A DNA stretch of 64,000 bases from Paragonimus heterotremus (taxonomy: Eukaryota; Platyhelminthes; Trematoda; Plagiorchiida; Troglotrematidae): positions 51,192 to 115,191 of the forward strand of contig LUCH01001572.1 in the NCBI GenBank assembly GCA_013368495.1, given 5' to 3'. Positions 23,301-36,327 of this stretch are shown here, one piece after another. Both the position numbers and the translations under genes were made by a program. Each line of letters opens with the position of its first letter. The stretch's first letter is position 1. The notes under the pieces were generated by a model that saw only the letters and a list, made by a program, of their open reading frames with translations, made no database searches and was not told the DNA's origin.

Positions 23301-26300
23301 CAAGTGCTGTTTATGAAAAACAAAATCTGTGAGAGTCTTTATATAAATTTTGGCAGTCACAATATATCTGTTCACTCTGATATCCATTTTCGCATGTATT
23401 CTGCTTTATTTAGCTTGATGAACAGACGCACAAAAAACTCAGCTAGTTGTCTTGGTGTATTTATTTTCTTAACTGGTTATTATAATCAACCAGACGAATT
23501 TTAGTCAAGCAAACATTTCAACATTATTCGGCGAAGAGGACAATAGGTACTTCGGTATCCACCAGTGAGATACTCGGTAGTCCCTCAAAACTTGAGATGG
23601 AATACAATAATACCATTTTGTGGTGGACATTTATGTGCACTGACATCGAAATTGCTGAGCAACTGAACACGTAAATGTGGCTACAGGTCATCAAAACCAT
23701 AATTCGAATAGAAACTGACCCAATCACTGTAGACAGAGGCGTTAAATAATTCATAGCTAAACAGTCACATAGATAATTTATGATCACGAGGTGCTTGAGT
23801 AGTCATTTTACTTAATCCAACCACATCCACACAGATTATTCTTTTTACAAGTCAAGTGATTCGGATTGTGTCATGACCCAGACTGTGAACCAGCTGAAAA
23901 AGTATAAGCTATGCTCTTAATCCGTGTGTCTGATCTCTGATGATGACGAATCCACCAAAACTTGAACATAAAATCAGTTTACACGTTGATATTGAATGTT
24001 TGCGTTTAGACAGATGTTTCCATTATTCAAGTTCCATCTCATTTCCTCTTATTTCATTTTCTGGCTAGAGTTTGCACTCTTTTGTGGCAATTAATCATTG
24101 GAATTAGGCATTGTTGAAAGGAAAAACAGCTAGGTTTCATTTTTGGTTGACTACATTTTAGTTATTGAGACACAAACGTTATTCAATTTTCAATAAGGAA
24201 AAGCTTTAATATAATATTTTCCTACTGGGCTCAATATGCTTTGATGCATAGTATTTTAGTTCTCCAACAGCCAACGAACACTACGCAATTCCAAAAATTT
24301 TATGAAAAAAGGAGTTTTCTAACGACACCTAACTGAAAAAGTTTACATCTTGTATCTTATCAACAGCTTTGTCTAATGTCAGAGAATTGTTCACATCTGG
24401 AAGGCACCTAAACCCAGATAAATAAACAACTTGATAAAACACGAGAGTATTGCATAAGTTGTGAGATGAAATACCGTTCCAATCGTTTTTGTCAATCAGG
24501 CACGGATCTATCAATGCCAAGCTCATAAACACTTCATGGTGCACAGGCAAAACACTTGAATGAATATAAGACATAACAACCGCTCAAATCTATAAACGCA
24601 CGGTTGAAAAACCAAAGGTCAACGAACGGAGAAACGAAACGGTTAGTCAGACAGACGAGTGAATTGTTAATCAATAGGCTATTAAATGATTTAGCACCCG
24701 GATATACAAACCAGCGATGAACTTATGTAATCCAACATTTGTTAAATACAATTCACAACGCGTTGACGTGTAGTCAATAGCAATTCAACAGGTTTAGTTT
24801 GGTGACGTCAATCATTGGCGCTTCACAGATCGTCTCATCAAAATAGTGAGAATAGTTTGCGTTTGGTCTGCGGCTCCCGTAAGTTGTGCGCCTTTCCATC
24901 AGAAGCAAACCACGACTGTCGAGAATTTCACGTGTCTGCTTGCAGTTGGTTACCACGACCGTGTCGATTATTGAATAACGCCTACGCGATAGGTGATGCA
25001 GTTAGCCAAAAAGTAAACTTGCGTCTGCAAGCGTCTCCACACTCTCGGATGTAGTTATTTGACACAACTTGGATAAGAGAAGAATGTGGTGATTTTAAAG
25101 TGTATTTTGGTATGCGTCAAACCGTTTTATTATTACTTACGAAATACTATGGCTTTCTACTGGAAGGGCACCACCTCGTGCTCAATTGCTTTACCAAAAC
25201 GGGTTGTACCTCTACTCATCCGATGTGCTCCACACAGAAATACGAGTTTCAACGGAATGAAATCGAACAAGGAGATGATAAGTTCGACAAAATTGTCTGA
25301 TTGGCATTAAAATAATTCTCCTTTGTTGGTTCACAGAAAGCTCTATATATTTACATCGAAAGTGGATGTTACGTCATATTTACTGGACCTTCCAGCGACA
25401 TATTAGTAACGACAGAAAAATAAAATAAACTGAAAACACTAAATACCTTGACTTACCGTTGGTATGAGCACTATGAGAACGAACTGGTTTTCCCAGTTGA
25501 TCGATAACTAATCACTGGTGCTTTACAGCATTTTCAGTAACCGGTCTGTGTGAACTGACAGCCGTGTTGACCACTGTGTGACTGAAATCACCTTAGGCCC
25601 GACAAGCCAGGTAGTGTTCAAACTGGTCAGTCACCTCGAGGGGGAGAGACGGTAACTGTTCTGTTAACTACTCGACGATCTAAGGATCAGACCCACTGAG
25701 TCAAGTTAAACTCACGGGAACCATCAAACTGGCTAAGCAATGCATAGAGTCCTGAAGGATAGTCCGGGGATTGGTTGTCATTATTCGAATATAAATCACA
25801 CCTGTCTGTGGTTTTCAGGCCCAGTTAAATTTTTCAGTCAGTACATTCAAAAAGCATTGGAGAGATCTATTCGGTAACGCATATCTTTAAAACGACCTCG
25901 GTTTAAACTCTGATCGACGTTCTCATGAGATAATCGTACTGACCAATGTGCATAAAGCACGGCGGAGCATACGCACAAGCAAATGAGTAGGAGTGTTTAG
26001 ATGCAATAATTTGACCGCGTCTAGCGTCAGATCTATTGCGTCATTGGGACGTGAACCATAATCCAAATCGCGGTTGCGGTAAGGACGACCACTACTAAAG
26101 AGATTCAGAAGCCAAGATCCACCCCTCAGGTGTTTCTTTCCGAATGGGTTTGAATGTGTGCGGTGTTTAGATTTCAGCAACCAAATCACCGATTACTTAT
26201 CAATGAAGAACTGGCAATTCTAGATGGCAGTCTACCCGAAACATCCCATAGTAGAGTGTTTCAGTTCACCATGAATTGAGACAGAATGCATGAAAATTCC

Positions 26301-29245
26301 AAATTCTGAAAAGACAACGCAACAATATACGCTTCATACACGTCAATAACATGGCTGCATTTCCATTAAGTTAAGGTTTTATAATGACCAGTCTACATTC
26401 GGGATCTTAGTTCAGTCTGAACGCCTGGACTTTGCTGGTTCGAAGTATACATCTAAACTCGAAAATCCTTAACTCAGCTGCTGAAAAGCACTTCCAGAGA
26501 TGGATAAGGCAACAACCATCTCGCTGTTTTTTTTTAAAAGCTTGTCCCAATCATATCGAGACGATGCATAAATTGTTGAGACTAGGTGAATGGACTTCAT
26601 TCTGATGGTCTCCTTCGAGCAGGCAAAATGGGTTACTTGTCCCTGGAACTTCTGAAGCAGCCACGTTTTTTTTAGCATATTTGTGATCAACACGAATATA
26701 CTAGATTAAGCATTCTTGCAAATTCCAGTCAATGCAGACGTGTGGCAGTAGTGAATGTAAACACACGGGTCTAAATCACAGGTTAACGAAATTAACTAAA
26801 CAAGTGTCCGTTCTCTCGTAATGGTGTTACGAGGTGTACACATAGCATTTACTTTGTAAACGTGATGCAGACGCTTCTAGGAGTGAACGAGGTCTCCCCA
26901 CCAGACATGCTGCAATATTTTGCTTGCATATACTCAGCCGTTTAGTTGGTTAGCAGTAACTTTGTCATGAACGGACGAAATGATAACCTAACACCTACAC
27001 TGTACACGAATTCTGACGTTCGTCAAATCCATACGGGGACAACATTGTTTAAATCAATGAATCGTTGTGCTCAGGTCGATCATTCCTGTTCGCCTGACGC
27101 ACAAAATGATTGGAGTAAAATTGGCATTGGTATGAAAACCTACTTGACTACTTTGAGAAATGTTTGCTATCTTATACCAAGAAGGTAACATCGGACGGTC
27201 TACCAAACGCATTGATTTCTTTTAGTGTACTCAGCAACCCTAACACGACACAATTATGTGCATTTGTCAACAATCCTGCTGGCAAAACTCATCGCTTGTT
27301 TCGAAAAATGGTTACAACACGTAAATCTGGATTTAACCACTACGTGAAATATGGATGTAACTAAGTTTATGTAATACACGATTATTTAATTTGAGTCGTC
27401 TTTTTTCGATATCAAATAGGCTGGTCATAAAGATTTTAACTCAACGATTATGCATTTTTCCAACAAACCAAGTAAACAAACCTACCATTTTCTTACTCAA
27501 GCTCCGTAGTGAATTGGTATCGATAACCTTGCTAACTTCATTAGCTGTTGCACTTCCTTCACTCGTTGCCGGAAACACCCCGACTATGTATAGTTAACCG
27601 ACAAGCTGACAAGCACGTGTGACTGCCCCAGAAAGGAGTGGGATGAGTTTGACACGCAGGTGGTGCCACTGGCTGCCAGCAACATGGAGAACAGCCGGTG
27701 CAAACTTGTTCAGACTACTTCGTGGCCTACCGAATAAGTGTCCAGATGAACATTTTCCTTTATGTGCATATATTCGATTCCTGTGCTCGCGCGGTTCTGA
27801 TGAGAAACAACAAGTCCGGAAGAATTGTGCGTCATTCTATGGATAGTAAGTGAGATCAATTCATTGTTGGCCTGGTGTGTATAATGATTGTTTGACAATG
27901 TTACAAGCATTCCAGACTGGATTCATGTCTGTAATATATGGTGGAGAGAATACTAATGTACGATGTCTGAAACTAACGGTTTGCTTCAGTAAGGAACTTC
28001 GAAAATTCCTGATTGTTCTGTGCTGACAGTCGAAAGGTGCTTCCTACAAACTCGTCTTTCTTTAACAGTTGTCAAGTTATTTGTTTCTAGTGAAAAATTC
28101 TGGCTTTTCAAAGTGACATCGTGTAGGCTGTATGTCGTCACGAGTTTACCACTGACCATCGTCCGGATCATCCACATAGAGTCATGTTACTTCATCTATT
28201 CAACCATATGATCCAAAGCTCAACATGATCTATTTTAACGATTAAAATTTCTTATATATGAGTTGACTTCGCTTAGTATGTGTTTTGGCTTATCTTCCTA
28301 CTAAGCATTATTCAGAATAATCGTCCCTTTTTATTAAATGCACAGTGAAGCATCCAAATATTTTGTATTTGAATACTAATCCTTCTTGATACAGTGGTTA
28401 CTGCTAAATCGAATTACGACCGATGGGAAAATAGGTCCAAACTGAATAGAACTGTATTGCGTTTTATGTTTTTGATATAAAGAGCAATGAGCCATTACAG
28501 CTCGGTACATAACACAGCCGAGTGAAAAAACCTTCCGGTTTTGAAGTACTTAAATGAACCTATATCCAACAAACATGATGATACAGTAGATCGATGGTAA
28601 TTTTTTCAGTAAAACTGGATTATTACAAACGTACCAGTAGAATAAGCGGAATTATTATAATGCACTTGTGACACACACACACAGTGAAAACCAAGAGAGT
28701 AAAGTGTTGTGTAATCTTCAGCTTAGTGGACTTCAGAAAAGTGGAGAGAAAAATTGGAGACAACGTAGATGGTGAAGATCACCAGCCTAAACGATTGGCA
28801 AATGGCCACACTCTTTCGCTTCAGAAGTAGCATGCGTCACATTGCAGCAGATCTCTGGTAAACAAAACAATGATTGCCTCAACTGATCAACTGCACCCGG
28901 GGGTTCATCGGGAGTAAAAACGTTGCAAACAGGCTCGTTTTCCGTGAGGTGCGGGGATAGGGCCGTTAAATAAACAATCATATGTAGACCAGATACCACA
29001 TACTGAAGGATGATGTAATATTCTGAAGAATAGAGATGAGAAAGACAAGACACTTGCAATTGAGAAGGATATATCTAAACTCTTAAGAAGCACGACGTAA
29101 AATGAACGGACTGACACTTCACTATTCGTGTGGGTACAACCAACTGGATCAGTTATACCAAGACTATAGCTTGCCTAAACGTCATGAGGATAGTTTATGC
29201 CTATACCCGATTTCAAACACGACGAACTCTCCATATTAGGCACTG
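20331..29245. other. Nine kilobases with no recognised gene
   Basis: Frames up to 88 codons occur on both strands (for example minus 25923-26189 and minus 24329-24574, and plus 27619-27846). None has a recognisable motif or a pair of well-formed splice sites in matching phase that I could confirm. Some may be exons of unrecognised genes. No tandem arrays or tRNA boxes were noticed. Confidence 0.35.
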
Positions 29246-30570
29246 GTGCAGTGGTTAGGTGAACTTTTTGAAAGAATTCACGCGGGACCTCAAAAATACA
29301 TTTCAGTTGATTGGATCTATGGAAGATCAGACTGGATGTGTGCTCGCTCTTTACGTTCGCGTTACTCAGAGGCAATTCGTTTTATGCTTGATTACATGTT
29401 TTCCAATGATATGGAATTTGAAATGCCGGATAGGCGAAATAAGAAACTCTTGTTAGTTTGCACACAGGACATCCAATTTCAGTTTGGTGGGAAAATATAT
29501 TGTCAAAACGATGAGGTCTCAGTGGGCTCGCCGTTAAGTCAATTGCTGGCTGACATTTTCATGGGGACGATTGAGCAAACAAATCTGACAGGATTGATAA
29601 AACAGTGTGTACTGTACAAATAGTACGTAACGATAGCAACACTGATACTGACTCCCTATTACCACTAGCTAACTCAGCTGACAGGAAATTCAAGTCCACT
29701 ATGGAGGTAGAACAGGAAGAGAGATTAGCTTACCTCGGTATCACATTACTGAAACATCTAGATGGATCGATTCAACGGGGCATATATAGGAAGCGGACAT
29801 GGAATGGCCAGTATACCCATTTTTACAGCTTTGTCCCAATAAAGCAGAAACGGAACTTGATACGCTGTCTAGCAAACCGAATCTACAAAATTTGTACTCG
29901 TAATATGCTAGACAAAGACCTCAACCTTTTATGTTAAACGTTTCGCGCTAACGGATATTAGGACATTCCTAGTTCGAAATATGCAACGAAAGGAACAGCA
30001 AGGCTGTGAATTATCTATCAGGTTGAAGACCACCTATTTGAACTTGTCGTACAAAGATGAATTATCATGTGTATCGCTAATCAGAAGGTTCGACACGGCC
30101 CTAAGGACTACGATCCATGCACCACAACTAAGACTATCGTTCACCTGTAGGCCAATTGTACGCTATCACCTGAAAAATGCAATGCTCAGTAGTGCTACCT
30201 CATATTGTACTCATTCTCATGTTTTTGTGGAAGAAGTTACATCGGTTGAACAACAAGGCGCCTGTCGGACAGAATACGCGAACGCCATCCTGCTTAGTTG
30301 ACGACCGGGCAACAACGAGAGATTTCCAGCGCAATTTTGGCCCATCAAGTCAACTCGGATCGCAGCGTCAACGTGGACGTCACCTTTAAACCGATCTGAT
30401 GTGTCAAATATGTTCACACCAGAGGTGTGAAATATCGTATCCTGACCGTTGTGGAGACTATCGGAATCCGGTTGTGAAACCCCGGCCTGTGCACGCAAAA
30501 GTCTTTTTTCAAGCACTGAAGTTACCACAGTCTGCTATTGTCGGAACACTTAACACAGCGCCACAGTAAC
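29246..30570 (+). mobile_element. Penelope-like element, decayed copy
   Basis: The same PLE family as the copy at 0.7-1.9 kb, and called PLE3 here. 29460-29580 encodes RT motif B (FQFGGKIYCQNDEVSVGSPL, then SQLLADIF). The YVDD region is deleted or scrambled near 29610-29650. 29690-29935 carries TMEVEQEERLAYLGITLL and the RKRTWNGQYTHFYSF block. 29981-30200 is the linker. The GIY-YIG motif lies near 30205-30290 in yet another frame, with a stop replacing the arginine after SYIG. The C-terminal end (RGVKYRILTVVETIGIRL, then NPGLCTQKSFFQALKLP) runs to about 30565. At least three frameshifts and several stops are present. The N-terminal part is missing. Confidence 0.85.
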
Positions 30571-33500
30571 CACATCCGTACTCCTTAAATGACATTAGAT
30601 TCGCACCGTATTAGATTCCCGGCAATCCTGTCCTGTATTTGGTCTCAAGATAACATACCGAAAATTAGCTTGTTCACAACGCTTTGACATACGATAAAAC
30701 AAAAATTGAAAAGCACCGTGAAGCATCTTTTCTTTTCCCATAAAGCAAAAACTGTACATGCTGTTAGACCCACTCTGTTTGAAGCTGCTTTCAGTTGTGC
30801 GTGCGCTTCGATTCTTCGGCATTCTGACATAAAGTGAGTTAGTCTCGTAGACCATTTCCTACCTCAGGAACAAACGACTTTGCCCACCAAACATAACTTT
30901 TAAAATTAGCCAAATTGTCAGTCGTCATAAAAGTCAGTCCTCGTAGGTCGCACGTCAACAATCTTAATTAAGGTCACTATGTGAATAGGACGCTTCAGAT
31001 TCTGAGTAAAACTATCCTGTTGATATTCTCTTCGTACACGGCAAATTTGCACGAAAAGATGCATGCTACAGTTTATCAAAATTGAAGTAAAACCATCACA
31101 TAGAAACTGCGTATTTAGCACATCAATTTTACCATAAATATCAATGAAACATGACACATCTCCGCACATAGTAACAAGATCTCAATTGAACCTCATGTGG
31201 ACCACAACAGCTGACGTAAACATCCAGACAGATCGATCAACTGTTCCTTCAAGTGCATGATGGTTGCAGTTGGTCCGTTAAGCTTGACACTGCAGGTGAA
31301 CAAGAACGGGCTGGTGAGGCCTGCATTTGGTCGGTAGTTGCTAACATGCACCAACAAGATAGCTTACGAACTGCTGAATCACACAATATCCTTAGAATTC
31401 CCGTTTTCATTCTTATCGCTCCTACCATTATAACCCAATCGACATCCTACACATACTCCCACTTCTACTCGAGGGCTGAATTGTTTCCGTTAGGAAACGC
31501 CCACTTAGCACATAAAATTTCCCGAAGAGTTGGAGCTCTGGACCTAAGTTAAAGTCCGTTGCTCATCTTTTTGATGACTATCCCTGCCCTGAGAATAGTT
31601 GTGTCAATACTCTTCACGCATTCACACTCGGGTTCGTAGGTCCGTCTCGACTTTCATTGAAGAGTTCACCATTGGTATTATAAGTTTGACTTTTACAACC
31701 ACCTCTGGTCGTCTGTGCAAGCTTGTTTGTGTGCAGTTACTGCAAGGTAACCCGGGTTATCGAAACAAACTTAGCAAGCCGCGTTTTCGACGGTCACCCT
31801 AAAAATTTACCCGAAGGATGAATAGTAATCATGTATCAATATATTCGAACTATCGCTGTCCATTCGTCAATTGATCGAAAATTTTGAGAAACCAATGTGT
31901 CGGACAGAACCGCACGCTTTAGGTCACAATTATTGGGGGGGGAGGGTTGAACGTTTTGAGTGAAACTAAATTGCAACGACATAACAGAGATTAATAATCC
32001 CGGCGACATAGTTTGTTCAATCCCAACAGTCGTTCGACGGTTTCATTTCATTTTCTCAGCTGCACATAAACACCAACATTTTTTCAGTTTTGTATGGATA
32101 CCAATTGTGTGCAAACGAATGACCACTGCGTTGCTCCATGAAATTAAGTCAGAATCATTACTTGTGAAGATGTTCGACGCACATAGAAATATTTTCATTT
32201 CTGAATATTGGTCTGAAAAACTTCGAAACTAGTTCAGTTTCTTACACTAAGAGGGGTTTTGATATACTAATTCATCCGTTTGATAGATACTATCAAACAA
32301 GCACAAATTTAGACAAGAGCAATTGCGGGAAATTTGGTTCGATCTCGGAACTTGCATTTAATGATCGAGTCTTTGTGTACCTGACAATTTTGAGAAGACG
32401 GTGTTGTGGCCACTGTTCAAATCAACAGTGAAGTGGAAATTTAGTTACAAAACATTGCTATCAAAATTAGTAAATTGAAAACATCAAATAACCTAAGTAA
32501 TCAAGTAAATAAATGTTATTTCTGCATAGCACCAGATTGGATGTAACTACGGATTCACCGACCTAACACAGAGCGAACAACGGAGGTGAGGTTTCATACG
32601 TCACGAACGTTTTTTTGGTTTTATCCAGTCGCTGTCGATTTCGGTAAACGATAACCGATATGACAAAATTTCATCTGACATACAGACTGCGAAGCACAAC
32701 CATCGCGTACTGAGCATCGATATTATCTGGTCAATTGATCACGTATCCTAGAAGTCTCAAAATCTTCTCTGGCGAACGGCCGAATTGCTCGTTCGATCAA
32801 CTCATTTGACGCGGAACAACTCACGAAACAAACGATTGTCGAACGCAACAAAGCTGTTCATATACTTTGCAAAGATAGACTGCATTTTCGAAACACTGAG
32901 CAAGATATACCGCATGTAGACTTTGCGTCCAATTTTCAAATAACAGTGTCGCTTTTTAGACGTCTTAGATTTCGAAGGCAAGAAATGACAGGGCGCGTCC
33001 TCGTGACTAACACTGCTTCTGCAAAAATGACGATACGGTCAAGCGAGATGGCACTTTTGAACATGATACAACGGTTCACAGGATCAAGTCACTATTCACA
33101 ATACAGGTAGCGGGGATTGGCAACGTCCATCGTGAAGCTGTAATTTACAAGTGCAAGGTGGATTCACAGAAATTAACTCGGCTTTTTAACTTATCCAGTA
33201 TGATACAGATTCTGTCAGTAAGACGGTTGAACAATGCGAATTCATTTACCATGCAGTGACTTGTCATCATAACAAAAAATTTATATGAAAATCGTTGGAA
33301 TCTTGAGCAGCATGTTCTAGATGTCCTGTGTTACAAAGTGGTGCAAGAAGAAAAGTTAAGACAAGCATGGCAAACATCATTCAAGGTAGTAAACACCATA
33401 GACAACTGCCCTTATATTCTTATTCTGCTCACAAAATGAGCATACAATAAATAAAGCAGATGTTTGTCTATCTGGGTTCGCCTCATTCAGAGAAAAAAAC

Positions 33501-33712
33501 ATGGGTCCGTTAAAATCACTGAATATCCAGTTCACAGGAGCTTATAAACAACTAACTCACATATAACAGTTCCAAGAGTGACATAAAACGTAACCCATCC
33601 GAAACGTAACTTTAGCATTGAACAAATCGTTGCCTCCTCTGATCTCTGTAGATCCGATGTGCCTTTCGGCCAACTTTGACTCAAACAGCCCATTAACAAT
33701 AAATCAAAATGC
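30571..33712. other. No gene recognised
   Basis: Short frames on both strands (for example minus 30918-31169, plus 31253-31552 and plus 31960-32232) lack family motifs. A G-run at about 31933-31945 is the only compositional oddity. Confidence 0.35.
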
Positions 33713-33801
33713 GAAAAGTCAGGGCTTCGGCTGGATTCGAACCAGCGACAGAAACACCATGCCTGTCGCTGGTTCGAATCCAGCCGAAGCCCTGACTTTT
33801 C
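33713..33801. repeat. Perfect 39-bp hairpin with tRNA-like T-arms on both strands
   Basis: 33713-33751 and 33763-33801 are perfect reverse complements (all 39 pairs checked) around an 11-base loop. Each arm contains GGTTCGAATCC, the exact RNA polymerase III B-box consensus, inside a complete tRNA T-arm (stem GCTGG/CCAGC, loop TTCGAAT). In each direction a TTTT run follows about 19 bases later, like a polymerase III terminator. There is no A-box and no tRNA 5' half, so this is not a tRNA gene. It looks like the 3' half of a tRNA or tRNA-derived element copied head-to-head. Confidence 0.9.
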
Positions 33802-35439
33802 ACAGTTGGGTCCCATCTAAAATCATCAATCTGCCAAACTACTCATTAGTAAATCAAAATGTGTTTCTTATATGCTAATGATGAACGTCCAGACTAATCC
33901 GCAACGCTGTGAAGAGAACTACTTTTCAAAGTCTGATCGTCACTATGTCTTTAATATTCACACAGAAAATTCGGTCCCCTGTCTCAGCCCAATATAATTA
34001 CAATATTCCGATTATTACAAAACTAAGTTGGCGCAGTGGAACGGTATGGAACAAACCAGTTAGATACTCACGCTAATCCGATGTCAAAACGAGACGTTCG
34101 AACTACAGCGCAGCGTGCGTCGACGTGTAGAAAACAGAAATAATCATCATTTTTTCAAACACCAGAGACTGAGTTGTGTTCATTGTTGAAAAATATATTT
34201 CTCAGTTGCCCACCCTCTTTGTCAACCGATGAACGGGATGTCACTACACAGAACGTGGGTAGCAGAATTTAACACGTAACAGTTTTGGCAAATCCATTCA
34301 ACTGCTATAAAAACAAGCACCTGACTGCACCATCCGTAACAAACGAGGAGAATACCCTCGAGGCATTTTGTATATTGGTATTCGGCAAAGACTGTAAAAA
34401 TTATCGACTATGTCGATTGACAGAAACAATTCTGATGAGCAATAGTCAGTCAACGTCCGTCGGCATGAATTAGCCCGTACAAGAGTAACGAATGCAACCA
34501 GATAGACAGATGATCAATACTCAGTCTTATTCAAGAAAAGTATTTGCATATACTAAACTCATTGATTCCGACTTGAGGCCAGTTGACAGTTTGGTTGCTA
34601 GAATCAATGATGCTATTCGATCGGAAAGAAAAACACTACTTCTGAAAGACAATATGTCTAGAGGGTCCTTAAACGAAATCGAACAGAAGAATTAGATGTA
34701 CACATGTATCGTCCATTCAAACAACAACCTGTTGCACTGAACCAATTTGCACAGTCCCTAATGACTTCCTTCAACAGAACTTCTCAAAGATAAGACAGTA
34801 ATGGTGGTGAAAAAAAGATTAACACTTGCGCTCACTATGACAAGTTACATCTTCGAATTGTAAGTTCCACACTTATATATAAAATTCCTGTATGGCAGAA
34901 CAGGCTACATTCATAGGGGTGTCTAAAAATCACAAATATCACTTGAATGAGGACAGATAAACGATAACTAGTGATTTCTTTACCTCAATTTGCAGACTAC
35001 AACTTGTCTCAAAGAAGTAGCAACTAATTCTAATAAATGTTTTGATATCCGGTTAAGTTGTAGGTAAAAATCACAGCAGACACGGGAAGAACCAAGCCGA
35101 TCATTTATAAGTCACCGGTAGGTCATTCGCCTCTTGATGCACTGCTAAAGAAGACGGAGATAGAAAGAAGGGGTTTCTGATAGTTGAAAACTGCTGATGG
35201 CGATGTTCGTAGCTCGGGTTGAGGATTCAGTTCTTGGGATGTTCGCCGAGCTTCGCATTTAGGTTGCAAACGTTTCATCAACAAACGAAGTGACATTATC
35301 AGTACGTAATTGTTTTGGCGTATACGTTTGAGTACAAACCAAGAATGTGTAATGTCTATAAAAAAGTTGTGTTGCGCACAAAACAAACATTGAATGGAGG
35401 TTGAGGGGCTGGAGTGTTCAACGAGAGCAATTCGTCGAT
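33802..35439. other. No gene recognised
   Basis: Short plus-strand frames at 34285-34473 and 34492-34695 have no motif I know. Nothing else could be supported. Confidence 0.35.
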
Positions 35440-35580
35440 GTAATGGTTTTTGTCAAATTGACTTAACGAATGCGTATTTGCAAATTCCTCTGCATCTAGA
35501 ATCTCGGATGCTGACAATCAATGCACCTTGAGAATTAGTCCAGTCCAATTTCAAACTTTTTGGGTTAGGTCTCACTTTGT
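35440..35580 (+). mobile_element. Ty3/Gypsy reverse-transcriptase scrap
   Basis: One frame reads FCQIDLTNAYLQIPLHLES and then RMLTINAP, a good match to the palm motif A region of Ty3/Gypsy RTs (F-x-x-I-D-L-x-x-A-Y-x-Q-I-P). It is followed by a stop and a faint LFGLGLT, which corresponds to the LPFGL block. No other pol domain is recognisable nearby, so this is an old fragment. Confidence 0.6.
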
Positions 35581-36267
35581 ATGTTTCAGATTAATCTTGA
35601 GGAGACGATTTCCGAGGCTGATGGAGTGTGCACACATCAGAATGCAGTCGGTTACGTGAACACTCCTGGAGGACGACAGTTGGTGGGGCTGCTTGTGGCA
35701 TCATTTAAGAGGCAGCAATGTGACAATAAAATTGTCAAATTTTGTCGCTACAGTCCGAGAATTACACTCTATTGTTTTTCAACATGCGATGGAGGAAACA
35801 GGCCCTGTCCTGATCGATAAAATACCACTGGTTGACATCAGTGTGTCAAACAAACGATATTGTCACTGTCAATAATGTCTTGAGAGTAATTCTTATCTTA
35901 AATCGAATCTCGTAAAATTTCGGTGCTTGCATCAGCGAATGACCGAACATCTCCCAAGATGGTTGATTTAATCTGCTACACAAACAAATAGTCAAACCAG
36001 CAACCAAACAAGAAACCCAGAGTCATAAATTCCGGGGCATAGCCTAGAGATACGCCACAAGGTCGACACAATCAAATCGTTCACTGCTTTCTTGCGAAAC
36101 TCAAACCTCGAAATTCTTGTCATCAGTGAGGTCGTGTTAGTCAAACGAAGATAACCAATGCCATGCGCAAAGGTTAGCAGTTAAAACCATCCACCTCTAT
36201 TCTGAGCCTAAGTTCACTTCCTTCAACTATCGTTCTCGTGTCCTCTTTGTTTGCTCTCTCTCTTTCT

Positions 36268-36269
<2 letters not shown>
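35581..36269. other. No gene recognised
   Basis: A 79-codon frame at 35581-35820 could be a remnant of the adjacent retroelement, but I see no motif. Confidence 0.3.

Positions 36270-36325
<56 letters not shown>
36270..36325. repeat. (TA)n microsatellite
   Basis: About 28 TA units, followed immediately by GTTCACTACCCTCAGTGTGT. This resembles the start of the 3' tail of the PLE at 18.3-20.3 kb (GTTCACTACTCAGTGT). Confidence 0.97.

Positions 36326-36327
<2 letters not shown>

Noticed and set aside
24774..24956. Minus-strand frame with REILDSRG, similar to the enolase N-terminal motif (x-I-x-D-S-R-G-N-P-T)
   Set aside because: The motif ends at the glycine; the invariant NPTVEV-type continuation is absent, and the strand and order are wrong relative to the enolase exons. 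A chance match of eight residues is more likely.
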